Shown: piece by piece, positions 1 to 10,611 of the stretch
Numbering within the stretch: position 1 is the stretch's first letter
Layout: every line of letters begins with the position of its first letter
Source: Megascapheus bottae
Lineage: Eukaryota > Chordata > Mammalia > Rodentia > Geomyidae
NCBI GenBank assembly: GCA_024803745.1
Contig: JANJXV010001813.1
Span: 1-64,000 of the forward strand
Reading direction: 5' to 3'
DNA: 64,000 nt
Translations under genes and position numbers: made by a program
Notes under the pieces: generated by a model
The model's database searches: none
What the model saw: the letters and a program-made list of their open reading frames with translations, nothing else
What the model was told of the DNA's origin: nothing

Positions 1-71
1 AAGGTTATACCCTTTATTTTAAAAGCTATACCTTTTCAAATTAACATTAAAACTTATACCACTTCTGCTTT

Positions 72-196
72 TCTGGTGGTTAATTGGAGATAAGAGTCTT
101 ACAGACTTTCATGCCCAGGCTGGCTTTGAACTACAATACTCAGACCTCAGTCTTCTGAGTGGCTAGGATTACAGGTGTGGGTCACTAGCTCCTAGC
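72..196 (-). mobile_element. B1-type SINE, antisense
   Basis: On the minus strand this reads as the B1 body: 'aggattacaggtgtg' is the reverse complement of the B1 head, and 'ccaggctggctttgaac' is the reverse complement of the 'ttcaaagccagcc' block. The ID-like right half is missing, so the copy is truncated. No target duplication was found. Confidence 0.8.
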
Positions 197-402
197 TTAA
201 TCTTTTTTGCTAAGTACTCACTTTGTTTTCAGATGAGGGACTGCTTTCCCAAGAGCCCTCTTTGTCTATTGATATCACCTCAAAAACCTTCTTCTTTTCA
301 GTCACCATCTGTGGCTGCCTGCCTAGATATTATATATTCTTCCTGACCCCTGGAACTTGATCTGCATATATTATCATTGTGCATATAGTAGTTGTGTAGT
401 TC

Positions 403-581
403 TTTTTTTGCCAGTCATGGGCTTGACCTCAGGGCCTGGGCACTGTCCTTGGACTTTCTCAAGGCTCAGCACTCTACCACTTGAGCCTCAGCACCACTTC
501 CAGCATTTTTCTATGTACCAAGGAATTGAACCCTGGTCTTCATGCATGCTAGGCAAGCACTCTGCCACTAGACTGTTGCCA
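403..581 (-). mobile_element. IDL-Geo-type dimeric SINE, antisense
   Basis: The T-run followed by 'gccagtcatgggcttgac' and 'cagggcctgggcactgtcc' is the complement of the element's 3' end. The 'aggcaagcactctgccacta' block is the complement of the tRNA-like 5' head (A-box region). A few bases are missing in the linker compared with other copies in the window. This family is the main taxonomic marker for a Geomyoidea rodent. Confidence 0.88.
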
Positions 582-1118
582 TTATTATTTGAATGGTGTT
601 GGGTGTGTCTGGTGTTTACAGAGGAAATGGGTGTAGGAATCTGAGTGGATCAGGTCAAGAAATTTTCCTTTTGTGTGGTGAGTACTATGGAATTAGCGTC
701 AAGCATTGACCAGCAACTGACCTTTCTCATGGGACCTGGAACAGAATTTCCTCTGCTGTGATGGACTCCATACTGACAGACATAGCCACACCCTAGACTT
801 CAAGAGTTTAGGTGACCTATCACCAGCTTTGATCAATTTTGTGAAAGACAGGCTGTTCACCCTGGCATTTGCAGACAATTACCAAATATAGTGATACTCA
901 TGGAGACATTTAGCTTGTCGACTGCTTCACAGATAGGTTTTTCTGCTCATAAGTATTTCACTGTACAGCTGTCATTAAGACCTAAATGCTCAGGCTTACA
1001 GAATACACATTATTCTCACTTATTTTATTGTGTCAAAGTGGTTATGTGGTGCTTCTGTATTTCCTGAATAAATATCAGTTTTAAAGTATAGCCGTCTTTC
1101 AAAAAATGTTTTTGTTTT
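582..1118. other. Unique sequence, unclassified
   Basis: No SINE, MIR or L2 signature and no convincing reading frame. An AATAAA occurs at 1067-1072 near the right end, and the block could be the worn 3' part of an LTR, but I could not find paired ends or match it to a family. Confidence 0.3.
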
Positions 1119-1319
1119 TAAGCTCACACCTGTAATAGTAGCTACTCAGGAGGCTTAGGTCTTGAGGATCATGGTTCAAAGCCAGCCCAGGCAGAAAAGT
1201 CCGCATGAGACTCTTCTCTCCAATTAACCACTCAAAAACCAGTAGTGGAGCTGTACCTCAAAATGGTAGAAAAGAGAGCTCAGGGACACCCACCATCTAG
1301 GTTTTGAGTTCACACCCCA
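1119..1319 (+). mobile_element. B1-dID SINE
   Basis: The head 'cacacctgtaatagtagcta', the middle 'ggttcaaagccagcccagg', the linker 'ctccaattaaccactcaaaa' and an eroded ID-like right half ('gagctcagggacac') appear in the order seen in the other B1-dID copies. The ID half has several deletions. Confidence 0.85.
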
Positions 1320-1649
1320 TGACTGACTTAAAAAAAAAGTTTAATTTTGCTGATATTCCCAGAATTAATTCTATTTTGACCTTTTGGGACAGTGGGCTGG
1401 TGGGCTGGAGGACTTTCAGTCTCTCTGGATCTCAACACTATGATTATGGATGCAGGAAGGCGTCTCTAGGGATTATGGGTAAAACCTATACTCAATAAAC
1501 ACCTAGGTCCTGTAATAACTCTGTAGGTTCCTATCCTTACTGTGCAAAGTCATCATAAACATGGCAACTTATGACAGTATACAAACAATAATAGAACTCA
1601 AGAAAACAGCACTGTTTTCTAGTACCTTTTCTCTAAAAAAAAAAAAAAG
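1320..1649. other. Unique sequence
   Basis: AT-rich sequence ending in a short poly-A run (1636-1648) just before the next SINE. No gene or repeat is recognised. Confidence 0.4.
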
Positions 1650-1965
1650 GTGGGGCAGTGGCAGTGGCTCAAGTCTATAATTCTAGCTACCTGGGAGCCA
1701 GAGATTGGAAGATCAAGATTCAAGGCTAGTCTAGTTCAAAAAATGAATAAATAAATTGTTTCTGAGATTCCATCTCAACAGTGGTACACCCTGGGGAAGC
1801 ATAACGAAAAGGATTGCAGTCCAGGCTGGCCCAGGCATAAAGCAAAATCCTATCTGGAACACAATCAAACCAGCAAGTGGTCGGCAGCGTGATTCAAGAG
1901 ATAGAGCACCTGTCTTTGCAAGCTCAGAATCCTGAGTTCAAATCCTAGCATTGCAAACTAAAAAG
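1650..1965 (+). mobile_element. Old, compound B1-dID SINE
   Basis: A diverged B1 head (about 1650-1740) is followed by an A-rich linker, a second partial B1 body around 1790-1860 ('gtccaggctggcccaggc'), and an ID-like right end (about 1878-1957, 'agagatagagcacctgtct'). It is more diverged than the neighbouring SINEs and probably represents an older subfamily or two overlapping insertions. Confidence 0.65.
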
Positions 1966-2617
1966 CAAAAACAAGAGCAAAAGCGTGTGTCCATGCCTGG
2001 CGTGCCATTCACTGGCAGCAGAAACTCAGAAGGAGGCGGGAGTTGTAAGACAGGATAGGAACATTTAGTTTAATTGCCTGGGGAGGGTCAGAAACAACTC
2101 TTTGTTCAGCCCCACCAAGCTAATTAGTTGAAAAAACAACATTCTCAGCCCATAAACAAGAGTCTTTTTTTTTCTATAAGCAATTAGGAATGACCCTAAT
2201 CTTATTCACTTAAACATACATCCCACAGCAAAGCTGGAAAGACACCAAAGCATTGGAAAGACACCAAAGTTGAGGCTGCACAACTGCCTTTGTGAATCCT
2301 CAAAGCTTCCCAATGAAAGATCAACTGCCCTTCCTTCGAAGATTTTCTTCTTTGCTTTCTCCTGAGCATAAATTTCCAGATGTGCAGCAGGTGACAGCAG
2401 GAAGCCAGAGTTCTAACCCATCATACTAACCCAGCCCTTCCCCTGCCCAACCTCACACCTCACACATTGCTCCCTACTGGACAGTTTGCATTGTCTCTGC
2501 CTTCTGCCAGCCTGGAAATACTGTGAGGCCCAGTGAAGAGCCATCACCTGCCATCTGAGTGCTCTACTGCTTTACACAGGGAAAGGATGAAGCAAACTAT
2601 TGTTGAATAAACCAATG
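1966..2617. other. Unique sequence with a short tandem duplication
   Basis: No gene seen. The 16-mer 'tggaaagacaccaaag' occurs at 2235-2250 and again at 2254-2269, a 19-bp tandem duplication. The rest is ordinary, mildly AT-rich DNA. Confidence 0.4.
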
Positions 2618-2765
2618 GAGGATGGATGGATGGATGGATGGATGGATATGAAAGGAAGGAAGATAGATGGATGATGGATAGAAGGATAGGGAATGGATAG
2701 GATAGATGATGGGTGGAAAGGTTAAAGAGAGGAAGAAAGGAAAAAGGAGGAAAGAGGAGGACGGG
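2618..2765 (+). repeat. (GGAT)n / purine-rich simple repeat
   Basis: A run of GGAT units begins at 2621 and decays into GGAA/GGATAG variants and a purine-rich tail of GGAA and GGAG units. Open frames reported across it are low-complexity artefacts. Confidence 0.9.
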
Positions 2766-2844
2766 AGTTTCTTTAATAGGGAATAAAGAGATCATTTGTT
2801 AGTATAAAGATTTGCAAATGATCACAGCAAATAACACTTCAAAT

Positions 2845-2897
2845 GGGAGAGAGGGGAGAAGAGGAAGGGGGGGAGAGGGAGAGAGGAGGGGTGAGGC
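2845..2897 (+). repeat. GA-rich purine tract
   Basis: About 50 consecutive bases, almost all purine (GAGGGGAGAAGAGG-type). Confidence 0.85.
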
Positions 2898-3238
2898 TGG
2901 TGCTCCAAGGTTGAGGGGTAACTTAAAAAAAATAATCCAACTAACTGAAAGAATGACTGGTGCAGCCAGGAGCAGAATTCAAATTTTGAAGCTCTATTCT
3001 CCCAGCTGGGCACTTAAGAGTTTGGCTCGTGTGGTGGTGGCAGTTCACGGAGAGTTCAAATCCCCTCACAGACACGTGTGGGTGAATAAGTGGCATAGTC
3101 TTTCTTTCTTCCAAGTGCTTGATAGAAGCTTCCAGATGTATGGGGGTGTGCATAAGAGAGCCTCGAGTGCTCCACTCTCGATGGAGTCTATAAATATGCA
3201 TGTTGGGTATCATGAATCATTTAGAGCTGGCTTGGTTG
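2898..3238. other. Unique sequence
   Basis: No repeat recognised with confidence. A long open frame crosses into the adjacent CTTT/CTTC array and is not a credible gene. Confidence 0.35.
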
Positions 3239-3348
3239 CTTTTCTTTTCTTTCTTTCTTTCTTTCTTTCTTTTTTTCTTTCCCTTCCTTCCTTCCTTCCT
3301 TCCTTCCTTCCTTCCTTCCTTCCTTCCTTCCTTCCTTCCTTCCTTCCT
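3239..3348 (+). repeat. (CTTT)n(CTTC)n microsatellite
   Basis: CTTT units (3241-3281) pass through a short T-run into about 15 uninterrupted CCTT units ending at 3348. This is a pure polypyrimidine tract. Confidence 0.95.
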
Positions 3349-3830
3349 GGCTATCTAACTTTATTCTTGAAACTTCTTGCTAAGTTTGAAAGGACACCAA
3401 GGCGGAGAGAAATGTAGTTACCAGCGAGCTTGAGGCTTAGGGGTGAACACTTGGGCTCTTTCACCACTTTCAGAATTTGTTATCTCCGCTTATTTCGCTT
3501 TGGACTTTGAGTTTACTTCCCCTCGTGGGGGCTCTGTCTCCACGTCAGAACAAAGGGATACTAAGTCCACGCAGTGTGTGGATATAAAACACTAGTACAG
3601 CAGACAGAAGGAGCACGCAGAATGGCTGGCCTCCTTCCTTTCCTCGTATGACTCTAGTCCACAGCCAAATCTAACTACATCATACGACAGCCAGGCCTCA
3701 AAGGTTAGCAATTACCAGTCAATAAATGTTGCTCAAATAGAAAGTAATGGAGGAAGCTGCTTCTGACAGGGTCTCAGCCAAGCTATGCTACAGTAAGAAA
3801 ACACTAAGTCTGTTGTTTTCATATCCTATG
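3349..3830. other. Unique sequence
   Basis: No gene, RNA or repeat recognised. Confidence 0.35.
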
Positions 3831-3932
3831 CTCTCCCTTCTTCCTCCCTTTTTCTCTCTCTCTCCTTCCCTCCTTTCTTCCCTCCCCCCTCCCTCCCTCC
3901 TCCTCCTCTCCTTTTCCCTCTCCCTCTCTTCT
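3831..3932 (+). repeat. CT-rich polypyrimidine tract
   Basis: About 100 bases of C and T only or nearly so. It directly abuts the antisense SINE that follows, so on the minus strand it sits at the 3' side and may have grown from the SINE tail. Confidence 0.85.
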
Positions 3933-3934
3933 GG

Positions 3935-4134
3935 TGTAAGACTTGAACCCAGAACTTCACATATGCTAGCCAAACATGGGACTACTTGTGTCACACCCCA
4001 TCCCTAGATACTGATTGTTTTATTTTTGTGTTTTTGGAGACAGAGTCCCTCTACTACCTTTATCTGAGTTGGCCTTGGTCTTGTGATTCTCTCAAGTAGC
4101 TGGAATGACAGATTTGTGGTACTATACCTGGCTA
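3935..4134 (-). mobile_element. Old ID+B1 composite SINE, antisense
   Basis: 'cttgaacccagaacttcaca' and 'atgctagccaaacatgg' are the complement of an ID-like unit, and 'ctcaagtagctggaatgaca' is the complement of the B1 head. Divergence is high. Confidence 0.65.
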
Positions 4135-5634
4135 TCATAAATAACCTCTTCCACCCTCATACTTTGTGTTTGCCTGGATAGCTTTGTCACCCCCCTCCAG
4201 TCCACCCCCAGGGTGTTGTTCTAGAAACTGCCATCATAGAAAAAAAAACATTAACCTACCATCGATGGTCCACAGGTAAACACCTGACCCAATCAGAGTC
4301 CTCCTCTGAGATCGGGATACTGGGAACTTGTATTGATTGTATTGGTTTGCCAGATCAGCTTGAGACCTGCTGATATCTGTGTCTACTTTCACATGGACAC
4401 ATAGATATCATATGATATTCTCCCACAGAGGAGTGGAGAATGCCAGTCTAAGTGAAGAGATTGGGTAGGAAAAGGCGATTCAAAGATAAGACGAATTGAT
4501 AGAAGAGGTGGGCGTGGAAATGTGGAAAAGTCCCAGTTTCCACTCAGACACATGACCTGCTCACGTGCCTTCCACGAATCACCCCAGTATTCTGATTTCC
4601 TGAAACTCACCATGTTTCTGTCACAACCAAGAGTCAAGGTCTGCCAACTTTAACGTTTTGGTTAAGTTCAAAATAATTTCAAATTACTCTTTTATTTCAG
4701 ATCATTTCCATGTGAATTCTTGCCCACTAAGAAAACAGGAAGAATGGTTTTCTAGAACCATCCACTCACCCCCACCCACCTACCTACAGAGTATACCTCA
4801 CTCAGACCAGTGCCCCAGCTAAGGACTGGAAGCTACTCTGTCTACATTCTAACAGCTGGCTCCTAGTGCCTCTCCTGAAGGAATGGCTTCTACCTGTCAC
4901 TGCATGTGGGCTGGTTCAGTTTGGAATTGGAGTGGGGGAGAGTGAGGGATAGTTTAGAACCAGAGCGGAAGATCTCCTTTCAAGCAACTGACCTCACTCA
5001 ATGAGAACAAGGAGAGCCAGCAAGGTCAGTATGTGAACTTGGCCTATATCCAAGGAACATATACAGTCTCCACTCAAACCTTTCTGTCTGGAATATAATA
5101 GGCCCTGAGAGACAGCCTATGAGCCAGTGAACTTGACCCCAACAGCCATCCTTCACTTTTCTCACCTCCAACACCCTCCCCCGCAAACTTCTTCCCTCTC
5201 CATTAAGTGTCCCTGGCCCTAAAGCTGTCACACCTTCCCAGGAAAGGAATCATTTCTAGTTTCATGTTGCATAATATGAAGCAAGGATTTGAGGACAATG
5301 GTTTCAAATCTAATTATGGTACTACATGGACCTCCTGTCTGACCTCGGCTTTCAAGATCAATACAGATGTTTTGTCTGTTTCCATCATCTGGGTAGTTTT
5401 CAAACCAAAGTTAAGTTTACTCCCAGGTTCAGTGCTGAGTCTTTCTAGAAGAGAGCCCTTCCATATAGAAAGGGCACACTACCATCTAATGGGGCATCTT
5501 GGCCTTCAAAACTTTCTGGTAGGATCCATGTTCCCAGCCCCCCCTCTCCTCCCCCCCGCCACAGATGGGCACTAAAAATATTTGTAGGGTGAATTAAAGG
5601 GAACGAAGGTAGTTAGAAATTTTGTTAGTGTAAA
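4135..5634. other. Unique sequence, about 1.5 kb
   Basis: I see no gene. A worn MIR core may lie around 5300-5370 ('gtttcaaatctaattatgg', 'cctgtctgacctcggc'), but it is too weak to call. A short poly-C stretch is present near 5538-5560. Confidence 0.35.
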
Positions 5635-5855
5635 CTGGGTACCAGTGGCTCATGCCTGTAACACTGGCAACTCAGGAGGCTGAGATCTGAGGATCTGAGG
5701 TTCAAAGTCAGCCCAGGCAGGAAAATTTATGAAACTCTCATGTCTAATTAACACTGTGGCTTAACCAGAGAGTTCTAAGCATCAATCAACCAATCATTCA
5801 GTCAGTCAATCTAAGGGTCAGCACCCAGGTTCTGAGTTCAACACTCAGTTCTGGC
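5635..5855 (+). mobile_element. B1-dID SINE
   Basis: 'ccagtggctcatgcctgtaa', 'caggaggctgagatctgagg' and 'ggttcaaagtcagcccaggc' identify the B1 part. The ID half is interrupted by an AATC/AGTC-like expansion (about 5783-5813) before 'gggtcagcacccaggttctg'. Confidence 0.85.
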
Positions 5856-5873
5856 ATGTGTGTGAGAATACTT

Positions 5874-5927
5874 TTGTGTGTGTGCGCGTGTGTTTATGCA
5901 TGTGTACACACACACGCACACACACAT
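5874..5927. repeat. (GT)n...(CA)n inverted alternating purine-pyrimidine tract
   Basis: A GT run with a CGCG core is followed, after a short spacer containing 'atgcatgtgtac', by a CA run. The two arms are inverted repeats of one another. The tract sits at the 3' tail of the preceding SINE. Confidence 0.9.
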
Positions 5928-5961
5928 AATCTTAACAGAGCATACATTTTTTTTAAAACCA

Positions 5962-6035
5962 GGTTCAGAAAAGTTGGATGTCTTGCTCAACATCACACAG
6001 CTCATGTGGCAAGATTGGAACTCTAGGTAATCAGT
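5962..6035 (-). mobile_element. MIR fragment, antisense
   Basis: 'gttggatgtcttgctcaaca' followed by 'tcacacagctcatgtggca' matches the complement of the MIR core (acttgcccaaggtcacacagct). Confidence 0.7.
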
Positions 6036-6216
6036 GGCTGATCACCTATTACTGGTGTCCTGCTTGACATGGAGGCTAATAATGCTAACATTCATTAACT
6101 CTACCAAGAATCTCATAATTTAAAAGAAGACCAAGGGATGAGTACATTTGTATAATGGTTACTACTGATTGCCATTATTGACTGAGTTTCGTGCCTGTAA
6201 CCCCATCCTCCCATGC

Positions 6217-6350
6217 ATATACATTCTCATGTAATCCGTCTTAGAATGGTATGAGAGGACAGATGATACTTTACAAGTAGGGAAACTGAGGCACAGAAAG
6301 TTCAGTTGTTTCGCCTGGGTCACCACACAAGTCCACAGCCACTCAGTAGC
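6217..6350 (-). mobile_element. MIR, antisense
   Basis: 'attctcatgtaatccgtc', 'agggaaactgaggcacag' and the region around 'gtcaccacacaagtccac' follow the order of an antisense MIR. Confidence 0.75.
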
Positions 6351-6432
6351 TGGACCAAGGTAGACCCCAGAGACCTGTGCTCTTTGCCTTGAGCATTGAC
6401 ATCCCCAGGCATAAGATGGGAAGCACGATCTT

Positions 6433-6646
6433 CAAGAACCATTTTTTTGCCAGTCCTGGGCCTTGAACTCAGGGCCTGAGCACTGTCCTTGGGCTTTCTC
6501 AAGGCTAGAGCTCTACCACTTGAGCTACAGCACCATTTCTGGCTTTTTTCTATGTATGTGGTACAGAGGAATTGAACCCAGGTCCTTGTGCATGCTAGGC
6601 AAGCACTCTACCACTAGAGCACTCCTGGCCCAAGAACCATTTTTTT
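6433..6646 (-). mobile_element. IDL-Geo SINE with 16-bp target duplication, antisense
   Basis: A full-length element on the minus strand. The direct repeat 'caagaaccattttttt' is present at 6433-6448 and 6631-6646 and fixes the insertion. The perfect duplication and near-consensus body indicate a fairly recent insertion. Confidence 0.93.
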
Positions 6647-7108
6647 AAGGCAGGCTGTACATCCAGTGTCCTGCATGGACTGCCAGGAGATGCAGCAAAC
6701 CCAATTGACTTGATGAGACTCAACCTCAAACCTACCAAGTGCCCATGCCATGTGGTGGACACACAGAGGGCAGGTCAAAGAGGGAAACAAAGAGACCTAT
6801 GCCAGCGTGAACTGGGTGGAAGCCACAGGAAGACCACAACGGCACAATGCACAGAAGTAACTCCCATTACTCTGCTGAGACTCTGGGCATTCATCACAGC
6901 AGAGCAAGAAATGGGGTGCCCAGGACCTAGAAAAGACCCAGGACCCTAGCAGCAGACAGCGTTGGAGCCTTTCACCTGGAAGGTCTTTGGAGCCATTTGG
7001 ATTCCTTTTCCAATGATCTTCCTGGTGTGATAATACACATTCTCATTCACACATTGCCTTGTGGATCCTTCTTGATGTTCTTCCCTTACGTGGAATGCCA
7101 GAAAACAT
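6647..7108. other. Unique sequence
   Basis: Nothing recognised. The open frames here are short and lack coding features. Confidence 0.35.
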
Positions 7109-7314
7109 ACTGACCACCACAGGACAGGGTGGCCCAATGGCATTGTCTAGCATACACAATGCCCTGGGTTCAATTCCTTAGTACACAGAAAAAGCCAGAA
7201 GTGGTGTTGTGGCTCAAGTGGTAGAGAGCTAGCTTTGAGAAAGCTCAAGGACAGTGCCCGGGCTCTGAGTTTAAGCGCCAGGACTGGCAAAAAAAGGAAA
7301 AAACAACTGACCAC
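7109..7314 (+). mobile_element. IDL-Geo SINE with 9-bp target duplication
   Basis: The head is shortened ('gggtggcccaatgg'), followed by 'ccctgggttcaattcc', the linker 'aaaaagccagaagtgg', and the tail 'ggactggc' plus A-rich run. 'actgaccac' flanks it at 7109-7117 and 7306-7314. Confidence 0.9.
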
Positions 7315-7574
7315 ATAGAAGGTACTTAACAAGTGTCTACTGGTTGGCCAAAGGACTGCCCACCCAGGCCTACCTGGCACTGGTCATTTTAGAGCTGTCT
7401 AAGGAATCGATTTTATTTCAAACAGGTTGTAAGATACTATTTTCTTTTCTTTTCCTTTTTACTCTTCCTTGACAATGAAGTGCCTTTGAAAGTTCCTAAG
7501 TGATAGATATTATCCTACAATCAAATGTTACCCTGCTGTTTGATATCTATTCAAATCCAGTCTGGGCTAACTCT

Positions 7575-7760
7575 CATGTGCCAGATGCTTGGGTTGAACT
7601 AAGTTTGCTGAATCTTCAAAACAACCCTGAAAAGGGGGGGGGGGAAGAGAAGTGGCAGGGGAGGGGGAGGAAGGGGGAAATTCTATCGTCTGTTTTCCTA
7701 GATAAGGGAACTGAGGCACGTGCGTGAGTTTATTTGTTCACAACATGGTGGACCTGAACT
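7575..7760 (-). mobile_element. MIR, antisense, carrying an internal purine tract
   Basis: 'tgaatcttcaaaacaaccct' and 'agataagggaactgaggca' are the two halves of an antisense MIR. They are separated by a G/A-rich tract at 7631-7681, which has expanded inside the MIR. Confidence 0.7.
7631..7681 (+). repeat. G-rich purine tract
   Basis: Runs of 10, 5 and 5 G with interspersed A. This G-quadruplex-capable tract lies inside the MIR at 7575-7760. Confidence 0.85.
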
Positions 7761-8355
7761 TGAGCACATAAGTGAGTTCACCAGCTCATAAATGGCTGGG
7801 TAAAGGTTTCACCTCTGTTCTCTTTGCCCCAGAGCCCTGGCTCTGTCACCTCCATAGAAGCTCCTGGAAATGTCTTGGTGAAAAACATCCAGATGACCAT
7901 GGCTGTGATAACTTTGTACTGGCCAACACCTATCACCTTGCTCTATCCTATGTAGGTGTCCACCTCATCACTTAAAAGAACAACTTCATTTGCTCAGCAG
8001 AGCCTCTGTGAAGCAAAGTTCTTTTTTTTTATCCTGAGGAAGAAGCCGAGACTAACAAGGTGGAGACTTGATCTCCACAGGGATGGGAGTTCAAGTCACA
8101 ACCAGTGGCCTCTAGATCAGATGCCATCTACCTGGTTGGGAGTGGAGGCTCGAATCTCAGCGCACCACTCTCAGCTCAACCCATCCCATCCCTCCTCCAC
8201 CCAGAAAGAACAAAAGGAAACCTTCCCTGGAAGCACCAAGCAAAGATGTCAGCATCCTGTGTCGCCATAGCAACCAGCCCTCCTCCATCTCCTCAGGAGG
8301 AGGGGGGGGGAAGCAAAAGTCAAACTGAGCCTCCTGTGGAACATTCTGTGGGTAA
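7761..8355. other. Unique sequence
   Basis: No repeat or gene recognised. Overlapping open frames on both strands at 7956-8411 are uninformative. Confidence 0.3.
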
Positions 8356-8359
8356 ACAC

Positions 8360-8440
8360 CAGGACCAGTGTGTTTGGGCCTCTGTTTTCTCACGTCAATA
8401 GGGTGAATCATTCTTGGAACAGGGGCTCGGAAGCTGACCA
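8360..8440 (+). mobile_element. Possible MIR fragment
   Basis: 'gggcctctgttttctcacg' followed by a purine-rich 'aatagggtgaatcatt' resembles the MIR segment 'cctcagtttcctcatctgta'. Weak. Confidence 0.35.
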
Positions 8441-9738
8441 GGTTCCTAAGTAGATAAGGTTAATGGTGCTCTTCCAGAGATGGCGGGGTCACTTTGAAAA
8501 TTAATCCTGTTTTATTTTATTTTCTTTCCTCTAGAATGTGGGCTTATACATGAGCAGATTCAAAATCAGAGAAGAGAAGCCAACAGCAGTTCCTGGCAAG
8601 GGATCTGTAAGCATTACCACATCCCCTTTTAGGCTGACATCATCTTATTGCCCATCTCTTGGCAAGGTCTTGTCAACTTGAAGATTGGCAGATAGGAGAA
8701 AGAACACAGCAAGAAACCAAGGGATGTGAAAGCTTGGTGCCACTGTGTTCACAATGTCTAACCTGAGTCCTGGTGGAGGCCTTGCTCATTCCTAGTCTAG
8801 TTACAGACTGCAGCTATGAGCAATGATTTGGTTTGGGGCTCAGGGGTTGTTGGGGGGAGTGCTTTTGTTGCCAATATTTGATCTTGGTAGGAGAGGACGT
8901 GGAAGCTGAGGTTAGAAAGACAAGAAGCAGTAAGCTATAGGACCATGTAGAAAGAACATCTCAGACCAAAGTCATAAGCAGGTTCCAGGGTAATAACTAC
9001 TCTCTCTGGATGGAAGTGGGTAGTGGGCTCTATAAGAGAAGTGTGGGGGTGGGGGGTATGGATAGGACATGGAAACTGTGGTGGAGGGGGGAGTGAACTA
9101 GGAATGTGATGGAAGTTTTATGCTAAATATTGTGTGAAGTCATTGGCAAATTCTAAGGCAAAGCAAAGGGAAGGGGCTATGTTATTCTCAGAGCCTGGCC
9201 TATATAACCAGTACTCAAACATGGGATGAATGAGCTGAGATAATGCACAGAAGTGTTTTTCAAGCAGTGAAGTATTGCAGAAAATTTTGAGATCACAAAA
9301 CTATTGCAGACTTCTAGGTAGCAAGGAGGGAAAGCGAGAAGCATCTGATTCGTAGAACACCCCATCCCTGTGAAAATCACTCCGAGCCACATCAAGATGC
9401 AAAGCTGGCAAGAGCCCCACCCACACAGACTTCTGAAGGAATTCTTTCTTGTCCACCAGAGACAGAACAGGAAGGTGAAGAAGGGCAGGGCAGGGGGGTG
9501 GAGAGGGAAAGCCCTGAGAGCTGAGATCTGTGTGGCTCTGGTGTGGAGGAAGTAGGTTCTAATGAAGTACTGACTTCCCCACTGACCTCTTCTCCACAAT
9601 GCAGCTGCTTTATTAGAGCCACTTGGTGGCTGGGATAGCCAGAGTTGTGACTGAAGAAGGAATGAACAGTGGGACCTTGTTGCAAAGAAGATGTGAGCTG
9701 GAAAGTGGGGGGAAGGGTAGTTCAGGATACAGGGTGTG
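8441..9738. other. Unique sequence, about 1.3 kb
   Basis: No gene recognised. A 222-codon minus-strand frame (9177-9845) runs through the (CA)n at 9740-9775, translating it as Cys-Val repeats. It has no domain or splice context and is treated as chance. Confidence 0.35.
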
Positions 9739-9739
9739 C

Positions 9740-9775
9740 CACACACACACACACACACGCACACACACACACACA
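9740..9775 (+). repeat. (CA)n microsatellite
   Basis: About 18 CA units with one CG interruption. Confidence 0.95.
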
Positions 9776-10299
9776 GAGCAGCAGTTTGGAGCAGTAGAAA
9801 TTTTGTCCTTTGGCTCATGTTGAATGTGCTGTTTGGAAATGCCATGCTAAGGAATCCATGGTTGTAACAAATTCATGGATACATTTTCACTTTCATGTCA
9901 GGGAGACAAAGAGCTGGACTCTGCCCACGCTTAGCTATAGCCGGCAGGTTTCAGCACTCTGGACAGCAGCCAGGCGGGTTCATCAGCCCTCCCTTAGGTG
10001 GTGATGAAGATTCACCAAGACTCCCAGGCTCAATGGGGAAAGCCAGGAAAACCCACCCATAGTGTCAATTGGCAAACATCAAGCCTTGCCTGACCCTGTT
10101 TCCATTTCCAAGAGAATTAAAGAGGAATTAAAATCCAACAATCTGGGATATAGGAAAATAATTTCTTACCGTACTTGAAATGTGCCGTTGCACTAAAATT
10201 ACATGGAAAGTGCACATATTTTCAAAAGATTTATGATGAGAAAGAGGAGGAAAAACTCTAAAAAGCAGTTGGTAGGCTGTCAATAAAACTCAAAGAAAC
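9776..10299. other. Unique sequence
   Basis: No gene or repeat recognised. Confidence 0.35.
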
Positions 10300-10490
10300 A
10301 TGAACTTGTTGAGAAGTGGTTAAATAAATGGAACTACCTTCATATGGTAGAATACTATGCAGTCATTAAAACTGTTTCCAAAAACTCAACAATGACCTGG
10401 AGAAACACTTCAAGTACCAGTTTTGAAAATGAGGGCTTTTTAAAAACAATATATAATGCAGAATCTCAATCTATGCATGAATGTTCACAA
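10300..10490 (+). mobile_element. L1/HAL1 3'-region fragment
   Basis: 'ggttaaataaatggaacta', 'agaatactatgcagtcatta' and 'aaaactcaacaatgacctgg' match the conserved 'ggaatactatgcagccatta' region near the end of L1-type elements. Old and 5'-truncated. Confidence 0.75.
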
Positions 10491-10497
10491 TAGCTTA

Positions 10498-10611
10498 ATT
10501 CCTTCCTTTCTTCTCTCTTTCCTTCCCTTTCCTCTTCTCCCCTTTCTCCACCATCCCTCTTCACCTCCCTTCTCCCCTCTCTCCTCCTCCCTTCAGCCCC
10601 TCCCATTTTCT
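10498..10611 (+). repeat. CT-rich polypyrimidine tract
   Basis: About 110 bases almost entirely C/T, abutting the 3' side of the antisense SINE that follows, as at 3831-3932. Confidence 0.85.

Noticed and set aside
582..1118. Possible LTR with AATAAA at 1067
   Set aside because: No paired TG/CA ends or target duplication could be found, and no family match. Kept only as unclassified sequence.
2812..3417. 201-codon plus-strand frame
   Set aside because: Crosses the GA-rich tract and the CTTT/CTTC array; composition-driven.
9177..9845. 222-codon minus-strand open frame, the longest in the window
   Set aside because: It runs through the (CA)n microsatellite, read as Cys-Val repeats, and has no domain, splice or promoter context. 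Repeats inflate frame length.
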